Source: Izhakiella australiensis (GTDB taxonomy: Bacteria; Pseudomonadota; Gammaproteobacteria; Enterobacterales; Enterobacteriaceae). From it: a stretch of 64,000 nucleotides of DNA. Where the stretch lies: assembly GCF_002006995.1 (NCBI RefSeq), contig NZ_MRUL01000008.1, positions 1-64,000 of the forward strand, read 5' to 3'. The notes below the pieces were generated by a model. That model was not told where the DNA came from. It saw only the letters and a program-made list of their open reading frames with translations, and searched no databases. Position numbers and translations under genes: made by a program. Of the stretch, positions 1 to 7,816 are shown piece after piece. Position 1 is the stretch's first letter, and every line of letters begins with the position of its first letter.

Positions 1-123
1 GGTGCGCATAATCATTATATCGATATGGGCGCGCACGGTCACAGCGCCACCATTGACGCGACAGGCAATGCGGAAAACACCGTTAAAAATATTGCGTTTA
101 ACTACATTGTGAGGCTTGCATGA
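1..123 (+). CDS. Phage tail fibre protein, C-terminal end only
   Basis: The reading frame is open from base 1 and ends at TGA 121-123, giving the last 40 residues of a longer protein whose start lies outside the window. The visible part is rich in Gly/His ([15 protein letters not shown]) and ends in [11 protein letters not shown], a C-terminus I associate with side tail fibres of enterobacterial prophages. GxHxH-type motifs of this sort coordinate metal in trimeric fibre tips (T4 gp37 family). The stop overlaps the ATG of the next gene (ATGA), so the two are probably translated together. The fibre would mediate host receptor recognition. Identity is inferred from the tail end and from the adjacent assembly chaperone. 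Confidence 0.8.
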   Translation, partial: GAHNHYIDMGAHGHSATIDATGNAENTVKNIAFNYIVRLA

Positions 124-1022
124 TTAAACTGATTCTTTCCGCGCCGGTTCCGGCGATGGCCCGGGCGTTCGACAGCGCGTTTTCCGCTATACCGGACGTC
201 ACCGTGCATCACGGTCCGTTTGAAACAGTGGGCAACTTTGACTGCATGGTCAGCGCCGCCAACAGCTTCGGGCTGATGGACGGCGGCGTGGATGCGGCCA
301 TTACGGCGTTTTTCGGCACGCAGTTACAGGCCAGGGTTCAGAAGCATATTATCAGGGAGTATCTGGGTGAGCAGCCGGTGGGCACGGCATTTGTCATTGA
401 AAGCGGCAACGCCCGTCATCCGTGGCTGGTGCATGCCCCGACCATGCGCGTGCCGCTGATTATCGACGGCACTGATGCGGTGTACAGCGCCACCCGCGCG
501 GCGCTGCTGGCCATCCATCACCATAATCTGAATGCCAGCGACGACCGAAGGATTCGGACGGTGGTGTTCCCTGCGATGGGGGCCGGATACGGGCGGGTGC
601 CACCGGCGAGTGTGGCCCGGCAGATGCTGCTTGCCTGGCAGAGCGTCATCTCACCGGCACAGGACATCAGCTGGCAGTATGCGACACAGCGTCATCAGGC
701 GGTGGTTAAGGCCTGTGGATGCACTGCAACAACAGACTGGCACCCGGACATGTGGCCCCTGCGGGGCCGGGGTTGTGACTGCGGTTGCGGCCGGGGCAGC
801 ATGGCCGCGGGTACTTATGGTGCGACATCAGACTCCGGACGCGGGCATTATTCCGGTGAATACACTCACAGCATCAAATCGCCAGAATGCAGATGTGGCA
901 GGTATAACCATTACATCCATACCGGCGCTCACACTCACAGCATCCTGCCATCATTAGCGGGTTGCCATGACCATCGCTATTTTATCAATACCGGCGCACA
1001 TCACCACGGAGTAAAAAAATGA
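120..1022 (+). CDS. Phage macro-domain protein with an aberrant His/Gly-rich C-terminal tail
   Basis: 300 aa. Residues 1-200 look like a macro (ADP-ribose-binding) domain: [13 protein letters not shown] at about 44-56 corresponds to the conserved Asn-containing loop and [12 protein letters not shown] at 151-162 to the second phosphate loop. Such proteins occur between tail fibre and assembly genes in some enterobacterial prophages; their role is not known to me. From residue 201 the composition changes sharply: Cys/Gly/Arg-rich (CDCGCGRG), then His-rich with repeated HxH motifs ([13 protein letters not shown] at 263-275, TGAHHHG near the end) that resemble the tip of the preceding tail fibre. 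The domain alone would be about 200 aa, so the last 100 residues may come from recombination or loss of the original stop. ATGA overlaps join it to the genes on both sides. Confidence 0.7.
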   Translation: MIKLILSAPVPAMARAFDSAFSAIPDVTVHHGPFETVGNFDCMVSAANSFGLMDGGVDAAITAFFGTQLQARVQKHIIREYLGEQPVGTAFVIESGNARHPWLVHAPTMRVPLIIDGTDAVYSATRAALLAIHHHNLNASDDRRIRTVVFPAMGAGYGRVPPASVARQMLLAWQSVISPAQDISWQYATQRHQAVVKACGCTATTDWHPDMWPLRGRGCDCGCGRGSMAAGTYGATSDSGRGHYSGEYTHSIKSPECRCGRYNHYIHTGAHTHSILPSLAGCHDHRYFINTGAHHHGVKK

Positions 1023-1597
1023 CCTTTAAAATGAGCGAAGAGGCACAGACCCTGCGAGTCTATAACCTGCGTGCAGATACCATGGAGTTTATAGGCGCCG
1101 GTGATGCTTACATCCCGCCCCATACCGGACTGCCGGCAAACTGCACGGACATTGCGCCGCCTGATATCCCTGCCGCTCATGTGGCCGTATTTGACCCGGA
1201 TAAGGCCGCATGGTCACTGGCAGAGGACCACCGGGGCAGGGTGATTTTTGATACTAAAACCGGAATGCAAATATTCGTTACTGAGCCGGGGCCTCTGCCC
1301 GACAACACTACCTCAGTTGCGCCCGACGGTCAGCATCAGAAGTGGGACGGCAAAAAGTGGGTGAAGGATGATGAGGCTGAAAAAGCGGCACAGCTGCGTG
1401 ATGCAGAAAACCAGAAAAGCCGGTTTATGCAGACGGCGAATGACAACATTACCCCGCTTCAGGATGCAGTGGAGCTGAATATGGCGACGGACGATGAAAA
1501 AAATCAGCTGGCAGCCTGGAAGAAGTACCGGGTACTGCTGAGCCGCGTTAATCTGGCGGAGGCGGAGAAAATCCGGTGGCCGGATAAGCCGGCGTAA
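1019..1597 (+). CDS. Tail fibre assembly protein (Tfa family)
   Basis: 192 aa. It matches the caudoviral tail fibre assembly chaperone family (Tfa, lambda/P2 gpG-like). The N-terminal part is a variable fibre-contacting region. [12 protein letters not shown] motif lies in the middle, followed by a charged helical stretch of Glu/Lys/Ala and the C-terminal signature where a tryptophan-lysine-tyrosine core ([10 protein letters not shown]) is followed by IRWPDKP. These chaperones help the fibre C-terminus fold and may remain bound to it. The start ATG overlaps the macro-domain stop by 4 bp, keeping fibre, macro protein and chaperone in one transcript. A hairpin at 1698 probably ends the operon. 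Confidence 0.9.
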   Translation: MTFKMSEEAQTLRVYNLRADTMEFIGAGDAYIPPHTGLPANCTDIAPPDIPAAHVAVFDPDKAAWSLAEDHRGRVIFDTKTGMQIFVTEPGPLPDNTTSVAPDGQHQKWDGKKWVKDDEAEKAAQLRDAENQKSRFMQTANDNITPLQDAVELNMATDDEKNQLAAWKKYRVLLSRVNLAEAEKIRWPDKPA

Positions 1598-1632
1598 CCC
1601 GGGCGGCAGTTTTTTATAACCGGAATAAAAAA

Positions 1633-1653
1633 GCCCGGCTTCGGGGACCGGGC
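1633..1653 (-). terminator. Probable terminator for the leftward autotransporter gene
   Basis: GCCCGG and CCGGGC form a 6-bp stem (1633-1638 with 1648-1653) around a 9-base loop. The A-rich run just to its left reads as a T tract on the minus strand, so it suits transcription coming from the autotransporter, whose stop lies 86 bp upstream in that direction. Confidence 0.5.
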
Positions 1654-1697
1654 ATAAAGAGCATCATGAATACGAATGTACTGCAGGTGGTTATGAC

Positions 1698-1727
1698 GCC
1701 CCGGTATGTCCGGGGCTGTTGTTATTT
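1698..1727 (+). terminator. Probable terminator for the tail fibre operon
   Basis: Perfect 7-bp stem GCCCCGG (1698-1704) / CCGGGGC (1710-1716) with loop TATGT, followed by the T-rich sequence TGTTGTTATTT. It lies 100 bp after the tail fibre assembly gene and just before the end of the convergent autotransporter gene. Confidence 0.6.
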
Positions 1728-1738
1728 AGCTGAAACAA

Positions 1739-3820
1739 TCAGAAGTTAACCCGGAATCCGGCATTGGCCATAATCGGACTTTCAACCTTGTTACCCTTGC
1801 GATAATCCGCTTCCACAAACACCTGGGCGTTTTTGCTTACCTGAGCGGTCATGCCGGCACCAAACTTGCCCAGCGTACCTGACTGGTCGTTTTTGTAGGT
1901 GTAGCGGTCGTTAAAGGTCACGGTGTTGTCTTTCAGGAACTCATGCTCCACCGCGGCCGTCACGTAAGGACTCAGGGTCACACTGCGGGCTTCAAAGGCT
2001 TTACCGACGGACACGCCCAGCTCGCCTTTTGCTGATTTCTGGGTACCGATATCGGCTTTCATACCGTTGCTCAGCGCCATATCCTTGCCCTGCGCGGCGA
2101 AGTAGCTGGCACGCACATACGGGTCGACGCTGATGCCATCACCCAGGGTTAACTGGTAACCGGTTTCCAGCGCGGCACCGTAGCCATTCTGGTCGTAGCT
2201 GCCCTTCACCAGCTGCCCCCGGTCCGTGTGAGTGCGCAGGTCGCTGCTGAAGCGGTTGTATTTGATAACGCCGTCGACATAGTAGCCTGCCGGACTCATC
2301 CAGGTGGAGTAGAGACCCGCCCCGTAGCTGGCAACCGGGCTGCTGTCGCCCCGTTGTTTCACGGAGCTTTTAGAATAGGAGGTCAGCGCGCCGACTGAAA
2401 GTTTACCCTCAGCCACATCAAACACTTTGTCGCCGCCAATTTCCATGCCGTTCTGGCCTAACCGGTAATCTGAACCGGCACCGGCGGTTATGTCGGTGGA
2501 ATTATGCAGATAACGGCCCCAGACGCCGCCCTCACCCTGGTCAAAACGCTGAATGTCGCCACGACGGGTACGCAGTGCCTGCATCTCGCCATCAAAAATG
2601 TACTGAGTGGCGGAAGCCAGTCCCATAACGGCATCGGTGGTGCGGGAGGTCTGACTGGTGTCAGTGACCAGCATCACGACGGTTTTACCAGTGACGGGGT
2701 CTTTTTTGGTGTCCACAATAACTTTGTGTGTGCCCTGGTCAGCACCACCGTCCAGAGTAAAGGTGGCGCTGTTATTGCCATTAACAACGATAAGGTCATT
2801 CAGCGCACCAGCGGAAAGCTCTTTACCTGAATCCTGGTTATTCAGGTGAATGTTGTATTTTCCGGACATGTTGTCAGTGACAAGCTGGTCGTTATGATGG
2901 TCGGCGAGGTTGCCGTTCATAATCAGGTTGCCGCCTGAGCCGTTTACGGTATCAGCAGTTAGAGTGCTGTAGCTGTCAATGCCGTTATTATGACCAAACT
3001 GAATGGTACCCCCATTCATGGTAATTGTTCCCGCCGTTACTTCATTTGCGCTGTCACTGTCATTGGCTCCGAGGATGTTTAAACGAGCGTTCTGGTTAAT
3101 AGCAATATTATCTATCTGCCGGGCTTCTGCATGGGCCTGATAGGCAGCAATTGCTGTCAGAACTGCGTTCCCGTTCAGCGTGGTGTTACCCAGCATCCGG
3201 GCATTTGCGCCAACAATGCCGCTGGCGTTGTCATTAAAGCTGGTGTTTTCTGATTGCGCGCCATCTTCCAGTATCTGGGAGGCGTTGCCGGAGAAGGTGG
3301 CACCAGAGGCTGAACCGCCACTGCGGACCGTCTGTGTTGCGTTGTCAGTGAAGGAGTCCTGAGTTGATATTCCATCAAGTGAAACATACTGTTTGGAATT
3401 TGAACTGAACTTGCCAGCTACAGATGAGCCAGCTGCGTAGAGATTTTGGGTTGCACTATCAAAAAAACTGGCGTGTGTAGATGTTGCACCGCCGGCTACA
3501 TCCTGTGATGATCTGTCGTGAAAAACATCACTTTCAGACGAAGCGCTGGCGGCGCTTAATGTCTGTGCCGTATTGTCATGAAATTCATTTTCCTCTGATG
3601 CGGCACCCTGACCAAGGGTTAGAGCTGAATTGTCATAGAAGAAGGATGTTTTAATATTACTTTCACCACTATTATTTGGTAAGTCCACTACATCTGCGTT
3701 TTCATAGAATTGGTCTGAAATGGTATTGTCAGCCGCATAACTGGTGTGCAAAGATGACAGTAAAGCCAGTGACAGCGCCACCACCAACGGCTTTTTCTTT
3801 GTGTAAATCTTTGTATTCAT
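1739..3820 (-). CDS. AIDA-type autotransporter (type Va), prophage cargo
   Basis: 693 aa. A signal peptide is visible at residues 1-29 (basic start, hydrophobic core, cut after HTSYA). Residues about 50-220 hold seven or eight imperfect repeats of some 20-26 aa built on F-x-D/G-N-A-x-Q followed by a Gly/Ala/Ser turn, the AIDA repeat pattern of a beta-solenoid passenger. A further solenoid leads to residue 400. A beta-barrel translocator fills about 430-693 and ends in aromatic-rich strands with a terminal Phe (GFRVNF). The family secretes the passenger to the cell surface, usually for adhesion or aggregation. The passenger is short for an adhesin. The gene points towards the tail fibre operon and ends convergently with it, the usual place for a lysogenic-conversion (moron) gene. 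Its own promoter would lie in 3821-3954. Confidence 0.88.
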   Translation of the reverse strand: MNTKIYTKKKPLVVALSLALLSSLHTSYAADNTISDQFYENADVVDLPNNSGESNIKTSFFYDNSALTLGQGAASEENEFHDNTAQTLSAASASSESDVFHDRSSQDVAGGATSTHASFFDSATQNLYAAGSSVAGKFSSNSKQYVSLDGISTQDSFTDNATQTVRSGGSASGATFSGNASQILEDGAQSENTSFNDNASGIVGANARMLGNTTLNGNAVLTAIAAYQAHAEARQIDNIAINQNARLNILGANDSDSANEVTAGTITMNGGTIQFGHNNGIDSYSTLTADTVNGSGGNLIMNGNLADHHNDQLVTDNMSGKYNIHLNNQDSGKELSAGALNDLIVVNGNNSATFTLDGGADQGTHKVIVDTKKDPVTGKTVVMLVTDTSQTSRTTDAVMGLASATQYIFDGEMQALRTRRGDIQRFDQGEGGVWGRYLHNSTDITAGAGSDYRLGQNGMEIGGDKVFDVAEGKLSVGALTSYSKSSVKQRGDSSPVASYGAGLYSTWMSPAGYYVDGVIKYNRFSSDLRTHTDRGQLVKGSYDQNGYGAALETGYQLTLGDGISVDPYVRASYFAAQGKDMALSNGMKADIGTQKSAKGELGVSVGKAFEARSVTLSPYVTAAVEHEFLKDNTVTFNDRYTYKNDQSGTLGKFGAGMTAQVSKNAQVFVEADYRKGNKVESPIMANAGFRVNF

Positions 3821-3954
3821 TTTTTCAGATGCTCCGAATATTGTTTACTTGCGTAATGATATGACCTGGTCGCCCCATTGTTCATACGGAGGCTTAACCA
3901 ATCATAAACTAATTACTGATTGATCGGTATTTTCGATCGAAATCGAGTCATTAA

Positions 3955-4200
3955 TCACAAAAACAAGTCAGTGAGTGCATTATCAATCGTTAAAGAAAAT
4001 ACTAAAGGGCCGGGTGATGATGAAAACAGACTGAGCACGGCCTGTCCGAAGAAGCAGCCGTGGGTGTCAACCCTGATGGCATCCGGCGCGGCCTCAGGGG
4101 GTAGCGTTTCCTCGTAAAGCTCCCACTTCAGGTTTCCGCGCATCCGGTACAAACTCTGTTTGTCCCGGCCCCCTCCGTTGCAGGTGTATCTGTCACTCAC
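3955..4200 (-). CDS. Small phage protein of unknown function
   Basis: 81 aa from a GTG start (4200-4198), which overlaps the stop of the zinc-finger gene upstream and so suggests translational coupling. The first 55 residues look like a real protein (MSDRYTCNGGG, then WELYEETLPPEAAPDAIRVDTHGCFFG). The end (LSLFSSSPGPLVFSL) reads less like a conserved protein and may be altered or truncated. I do not recognise the family. Its position beside a phage-type zinc-finger gene suggests a small early gene from a P2-like replication region. Confidence 0.45.
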   Translation of the reverse strand: MSDRYTCNGGGRDKQSLYRMRGNLKWELYEETLPPEAAPDAIRVDTHGCFFGQAVLSLFSSSPGPLVFSLTIDNALTDLFL

Positions 4201-4405
4201 CTTTTATCCGCTGCTTCATTTCGCGGCGGTACTTACCGTAATCTTCACCACATTCGGCGGAGCAGAAAGCCGTACCTGCAACTACAGGCTCATCCTTACA
4301 CCAGATGCAAAAGCCATCCGGGCTGGTCAGTGGTGTTTCCCTTGCCGCAATAGCGGCTGACAGAATAGCTTCTTCACGCAGCTGAGCCACATCAGCAATA
4401 TCCAT
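4193..4405 (-). CDS. Small phage zinc-finger protein (TraR/DksA-like)
   Basis: 70 aa with four cysteines arranged as a zinc ribbon (FCIWC, then FCSAEC), preceded by a short helix rich in Ala/Glu and followed by a basic tail (KYRREMKQRIKGE). P2-like phages and plasmids carry small TraR/DksA proteins of this size that act on RNA polymerase; here the Cys spacing is C-x2-C ... C-x3-C. The start ATG at 4405 is preceded on the minus strand by a purine-rich stretch (TCCAAAGGGGAAA). The gene is followed by the overlapping 81-codon gene. Both sit only 220 bp from the tRNA-derived att copy, so much of the phage regulatory and replication region appears to be missing. Confidence 0.6.
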   Translation of the reverse strand: MDIADVAQLREEAILSAAIAARETPLTSPDGFCIWCKDEPVVAGTAFCSAECGEDYGKYRREMKQRIKGE

Positions 4406-4627
4406 ATTTTCCCCTTTGGATAAAAATCAGCACCCGTTAAACGTAGTGGCAGTTGGGGAGGTTTCAAGTTTTACGGTTTAAATAGATGGTCGCAACAGAC
4501 AGTAGTCGGTAATGGATAACCTGGATAATGAAAAATTATGCAGTCTGAAGAGGGTGGTATTCTGAAAGGGTTTTCTGAAAGTATTATGAAAAATGAAGGG
4601 TTGCATGTGCAACCCCTTGAAAATATT
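4406..4627. other. Gene-free junction next to the att copy, with a near-palindromic hairpin
   Basis: No convincing gene. An 8-bp perfect inverted repeat GGGTTGCA/TGCAACCC (4598-4605 and 4608-4615) lies 13 bp from the tRNA-derived repeat. It could act as a terminator or as an arm-type or excisionase-type site next to the crossover region; this is inference from position. Confidence 0.4.
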
Positions 4628-4678
4628 GGTGCCCGGACGCGGAATCGAACCACGGACACGGGGATTTTCAATCCCCTT
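4628..4678 (-). repeat. att copy: 51-bp duplicate of the tRNA-Phe 3' part
   Basis: Bases 4628-4678 are identical to 10499-10549, which cover the CCA end, acceptor strand, T arm, variable loop and anticodon stem-loop of the intact tRNA-Phe gene. The identity stops at the next base on both sides. Site-specific integration into the 3' end of a tRNA gene leaves such a copy at the far end of the inserted element. It is not a functional tRNA because the D arm and 5' acceptor strand are absent. The two copies are in direct orientation, 5,871 bp apart. Confidence 0.95.
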
Positions 4679-4778
4679 GCTGAAACTTTAGGTTTGATTT
4701 TTTCACCGGATTTCATGCAGTAAACGGGCATTGACGGAATAAGCAGGTGTACACCCGAACTAACTTCGGATGTGCATG

Positions 4779-5309
4779 ATGAAAATACTTCCCGTAATTT
4801 CCACCAAAGGTGGAGAAGGCAAATCTACGCAAGCTGCAAACCTCTGTGGCTTCATCGCAGATGCAGGACTGAAAACGCTTTTAATCGATGGCGACTTCGG
4901 CCAGCCCACTGCCAGCAGCATTTATCAACTCACCTACGAAGCGCCTTGCGGCATTTATGAGCTGCTGATGCAGTCTGTGGATCTCAGTGAATCCAGCAAC
5001 ATAATCTCCAACAGCTTTATCCCTAATCTCGACGTCATCATTTCCAACGACCCGCAAGCCCATTTGCTTACTGCCATGCTGCACGCGCCGGATGGTCGAT
5101 TGCGCATGCGCAACGTGCTGCAGCATCCGCTTTTCAATGAGTACGACGTGATCATCATTGATTCGCAGGGCGCGCGCTCGGTGATGCTGGAATTGATAGC
5201 ACTCGCCGCCACCGACACTACCATTGGCATAGTGAAGCCAGTGCTGCCTGACATTCGCGAGTTTCTACGCGGTGCTTTTCAGGATAAAAGTTGTCAGAAC
5301 CCATTATGA
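4779..5309 (+). pseudogene. Truncated ParA/Soj-type partition ATPase of an SPI-7/PAPI-1-like ICE
   Basis: The N-terminus shows the deviant Walker A motif STKGGEGKST (near residue 9) and the sequence continues collinearly with the Soj/ParA proteins of tRNA-integrated ICEs (LIDGDFGQPTASS, SNDP, AMLHAPDGRLRMRNVLQHPLF, DVIIIDSQG, VKPVLPDIREF). These proteins stabilise the excised circle. Full-length members are about 290 aa. Here homology ends near residue 165 (base about 5273), and the last 11 residues (AFQDKSCQNPL) are read from the opposite strand of a foreign gene stub. ATGs at 4770, 4776 and 4779 are possible starts; family starts favour 4776 or 4779. The gene starts about 100 bp from the att copy, its usual place in such ICEs. 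It is almost certainly inactive. Confidence 0.85.
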
Positions 5310-5367
5310 AGCGTCCGCCAGGAACCCATACCATTCCGGGAAAACGGGGGGCGTAATGTGTACTCAT
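5278..5367 (-). pseudogene. 5' stub of a formylglycine-generating enzyme (sulfatase maturase) gene
   Basis: Starting at ATG 5367, preceded by a good AGAGGT ribosome site, the frame encodes about 30 residues typical of the FGE/SUMF1 N-terminal region: GMVWVPGGRFIMGSDNFYPE. FGE oxidises the active-site Cys of sulfatases to formylglycine. Homology stops at about base 5278, where the frame runs into the antisense of the truncated parA (KHRVETREC...) and ends at 5218. Family members are about 250-300 aa, so some 90% is deleted. It lies downstream of the Crp/Fnr regulator on the same strand and next to a Cys-type sulfatase, so it was probably that enzyme's maturase. Confidence 0.8.
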
Positions 5368-5425
5368 ACTTACCTCTTTTATGATGGGCCGGACAGATAA
5401 AAAGGACCGATACATATTTTCCAGA

Positions 5426-6088
5426 TTATTGCTCAGTAAGAGCATCAATATCAAAAATTAGAATTTCCTTTCTTGAATATGTAATTAGTCCTTGCTGTTT
5501 CCATTCATTAAGCTGTCGAGTAGTTTTCTGACGACTGCTACCGATAAAATTCGATAATTCTTCATGGCTGAAATTTACGTCAATTCTTAATATTCCATGT
5601 TCATCAGGTGACGACATGTTTTTGAGCAGATGTGCCAGTCTTAATCGCAAAGAAAGGTGGGTATAGACCGCCAGATTACTTTGTACCTGGAGGTAGCTTT
5701 TGGCAACTCTTAGCAGTAATCCATGCAGAAAGCGAGGATCCCTGCTCAATATGAGCAGATCTACAAGTGAAACCGCGCTTACTGTGCTTTCTAGCAGGCA
5801 CTGCGCATACCTTAATCTTTTGGTTCCTAGTAACGACTCACTCAAGCCAATGCCTTGATTCACCGTTTTAAGAAAAAAAGTAATATCAGAGCCTGTTCCG
5901 ATACTTTGAGATACTTTTATCAATCCAGTATTAACAACATATAAATAACCAGGAAGATCCCCCTCCTTAAATAAGAACTCTCCCTTGTTATAGTGTTTTA
6001 TCGCACCATACCTGCGTATTGTTTCGTTCGTGAAATCAATAAGCTCATTGTTATTGTCAATGAAAACCTTGTTGTAGATGTCTTTCAT
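5426..6088 (-). CDS. Crp/Fnr-family transcriptional regulator
   Basis: 220 aa. The N-terminal cyclic-nucleotide-binding-type beta-roll covers residues about 25-110 (GEFLFKEGDLPGYLYVVNTGLIKV). A dimerisation helix lies at about 120-160 (SYLQVQSNLAVYTHLSLRLRLAHLL) and a C-terminal winged helix-turn-helix at 174-210 (SHEELSNFIGSSRQKTTRQL). There is one cysteine (Cys97) and no N-terminal cysteine cluster, so an FNR-type iron-sulfur sensor is unlikely; the ligand is unknown. It is transcribed divergently from the sulfatase operon and is followed by the FGE stub. A TGTCA-N6-TGACA palindrome in the shared promoter region fits the symmetry of Crp/Fnr sites and is the likely target. Local regulator of the sulfatase cluster by inference. 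Confidence 0.88.
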   Translation of the reverse strand: MKDIYNKVFIDNNNELIDFTNETIRRYGAIKHYNKGEFLFKEGDLPGYLYVVNTGLIKVSQSIGTGSDITFFLKTVNQGIGLSESLLGTKRLRYAQCLLESTVSAVSLVDLLILSRDPRFLHGLLLRVAKSYLQVQSNLAVYTHLSLRLRLAHLLKNMSSPDEHGILRIDVNFSHEELSNFIGSSRQKTTRQLNEWKQQGLITYSRKEILIFDIDALTEQ

Positions 6089-6213
6089 TATTTATAACAC
6101 CTAAATTAACTGTTTATAGAGCTTACATCTCTTGGAGTCTTTAACGAACAATTCAGACACTGTAGATAATTAAGGTGGGACGGCTGTCGCAAAATCATCA
6201 AAAGCAATCAAAT

Positions 6214-6229
6214 TGTCACCGGGGTGACA
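6214..6229. promoter_or_regulatory. Candidate Crp/Fnr-type operator before the sulfatase operon
   Basis: TGTCACCGGGGTGACA is a perfect 16-bp palindrome (TGTCA-N6-TGACA), with the half-site spacing of CRP-family sites but a distinct half-site. It lies 56 bp before the sulfatase ATG and 126 bp from the regulator start. If CATTAT at 6249-6254 is the -10 element, the palindrome centre falls about 40 bp before the start of transcription, the class II activator position. Confidence 0.55.
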
Positions 6230-6284
6230 GACTTAAACATTTAACACTCATTATCGTAACCAAATCTTAACAAGAGGAGGATTT

Positions 6285-7739
6285 ATGACCACAAAACCGA
6301 TGAATATGATTGTTATCATATCCGATGAGCACAACAAGCTAATGAGTGGATGCTACGGTCATAAGCTTGTTAAAACACCCAATATTGACAGCCTCGCGAG
6401 TAACGGTGTTCGGTTTACCAATGCCTACTGTTCTAGCCCAATTTGTGTTCCTTCGCGGGCCAGCTTGGCCACTGGCAGATATGTTAATGAGACCGGACAC
6501 TGGGACAATGCCACGCCCTATTGCGGCGAAGTAGACAGCTGGGGTCATCGGCTCATAGAACAAGGGCATGAGGTAACTTCCATCGGTAAACTGCATTATC
6601 GTAGAGACGAGGACAGCAATGGCTTCAGTCAGCAGTTAAACTCTCTACACGTAGTAGGAGGCACTGGCGACCTGTTTTCTCTTGTAAGGGATAACTTCGA
6701 ACCCAAAATTTCAAATCGAAAAAAAATTCAGGACGCGGGCAGAGGCGAAACTGGTTACACCCGCTATGACCAGAGTATTGGGGACGACGCCGTTAACTTC
6801 ATTCAAAATAAAGCAGGTCATAACGAAAAACCGTGGGTACTGTTTGTGTCATTCGTCACACCACACTTTCCCCTGACTGCACCGAAAGAATTTTATGATC
6901 TATACAATGAGGATGAAATTTCATTGCCTGCAGATTATACGCTCAGTGAACGTCCTTCTCATCCTGCTCTGGATATGTATCGGCACATCTCTGGTATGTA
7001 TGAAGACTTTTCACAGGAAGAAATTCGCCGTGCTATCGTTGCATATTATGGTCTATGCAGCTTCATGGACGATCAAGTAGGGAGAGTGATTGGTGCCGTT
7101 AAGGAAGCTGGCCTGTCAGAAAACACCAGAATCATTTATACCAGCGACCACGGCGACACTCTGGGAGAGCACGGCCTATGGTTTAAAAGCACCATGTATG
7201 ACGGCTCTGTCTCTATTCCAATGATAGTCTCAGGCCCAGACTTGCCTAAAGGCAAGAAGGAAAATGCGCTGGTTTCAATGGTGGATTTGTTTCCAACGAT
7301 TATCGAAGGAGTGGGCGCGGAACTTGATGCCAAAAAAGACTCGGACCTTCCAGGAACTTCATTATTTACTATCAGCGAAGGGACTATCGATCCTGAACGA
7401 GTTGTCTTCAGCGAATATCATGCATCAGGGTCAGTAACTGGCACCTTTATGGTGCGATATAAAAACTTTAAATTAATCTATTACGTCGGGTTTAGGCCGC
7501 AGTTGTTTGACCTTGATGCTGATCCAGGAGAATTCAGTGATCTGGCTGAAAATGAGAAATACGCTGACGCTCTGAGTACATGTATTCATAAACTTTACTG
7601 CATATGCAATCCTGAATTAATAGATAAGATTGTAAAGAATAATCAATATGATCGCATAGTCCAGAATGGTGGGCGCCTGAAGTTACTTGAGGGAGGATAT
7701 ACAATCCCATATACACCTGCGCCCTCGAAATTTATATAA
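6285..7739 (+). CDS. Cysteine-type (type I) sulfatase
   Basis: 484 aa, no signal peptide, so probably cytoplasmic. The sulfatase signature C-x-P-S-R is at 54-58 (CVPSRASLATG); Cys54 would be converted to formylglycine. Other family positions are visible: Asp14 near the start (SDEHN), Lys102 and His104 (GKLHYR), His194 (TPHFP), Asp288-His289 (TSDHGDTLGEHG) and Lys301, the usual metal and sulfate ligands. It would hydrolyse a small sulfate ester taken up by the transporter encoded next; choline sulfate or a sugar sulfate are possibilities and the substrate cannot be told from sequence. A GAGGAGG ribosome site precedes the ATG. The E. coli relative YidJ also sits beside YidG/YidH-type proteins. 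AT-richer than the core genes. The adjacent maturase gene is destroyed, so activity depends on another maturase. Confidence 0.9.
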   Translation: MTTKPMNMIVIISDEHNKLMSGCYGHKLVKTPNIDSLASNGVRFTNAYCSSPICVPSRASLATGRYVNETGHWDNATPYCGEVDSWGHRLIEQGHEVTSIGKLHYRRDEDSNGFSQQLNSLHVVGGTGDLFSLVRDNFEPKISNRKKIQDAGRGETGYTRYDQSIGDDAVNFIQNKAGHNEKPWVLFVSFVTPHFPLTAPKEFYDLYNEDEISLPADYTLSERPSHPALDMYRHISGMYEDFSQEEIRRAIVAYYGLCSFMDDQVGRVIGAVKEAGLSENTRIIYTSDHGDTLGEHGLWFKSTMYDGSVSIPMIVSGPDLPKGKKENALVSMVDLFPTIIEGVGAELDAKKDSDLPGTSLFTISEGTIDPERVVFSEYHASGSVTGTFMVRYKNFKLIYYVGFRPQLFDLDADPGEFSDLAENEKYADALSTCIHKLYCICNPELIDKIVKNNQYDRIVQNGGRLKLLEGGYTIPYTPAPSKFI

Positions 7740-7816
7740 GCCATTTCGACATTGCTGAGGAGTTATCTGGAAGTTACGCAGCAATATTTATTATTATGCG
7801 ATCGGAGAATTGTTAA

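Noticed and set aside
532..957. 141-codon frame overlapping the macro-domain gene
   Set aside because: Alternative frame of a clear coding region with no family signature.
2504..2830. Plus-strand frames inside the autotransporter gene
   Set aside because: Antisense frames of a well-supported gene; composition is biased by the coding strand.
4628..4678. A second tRNA-Phe gene
   Set aside because: Only the 3' 51 bases are present; the D arm and 5' acceptor strand are missing.
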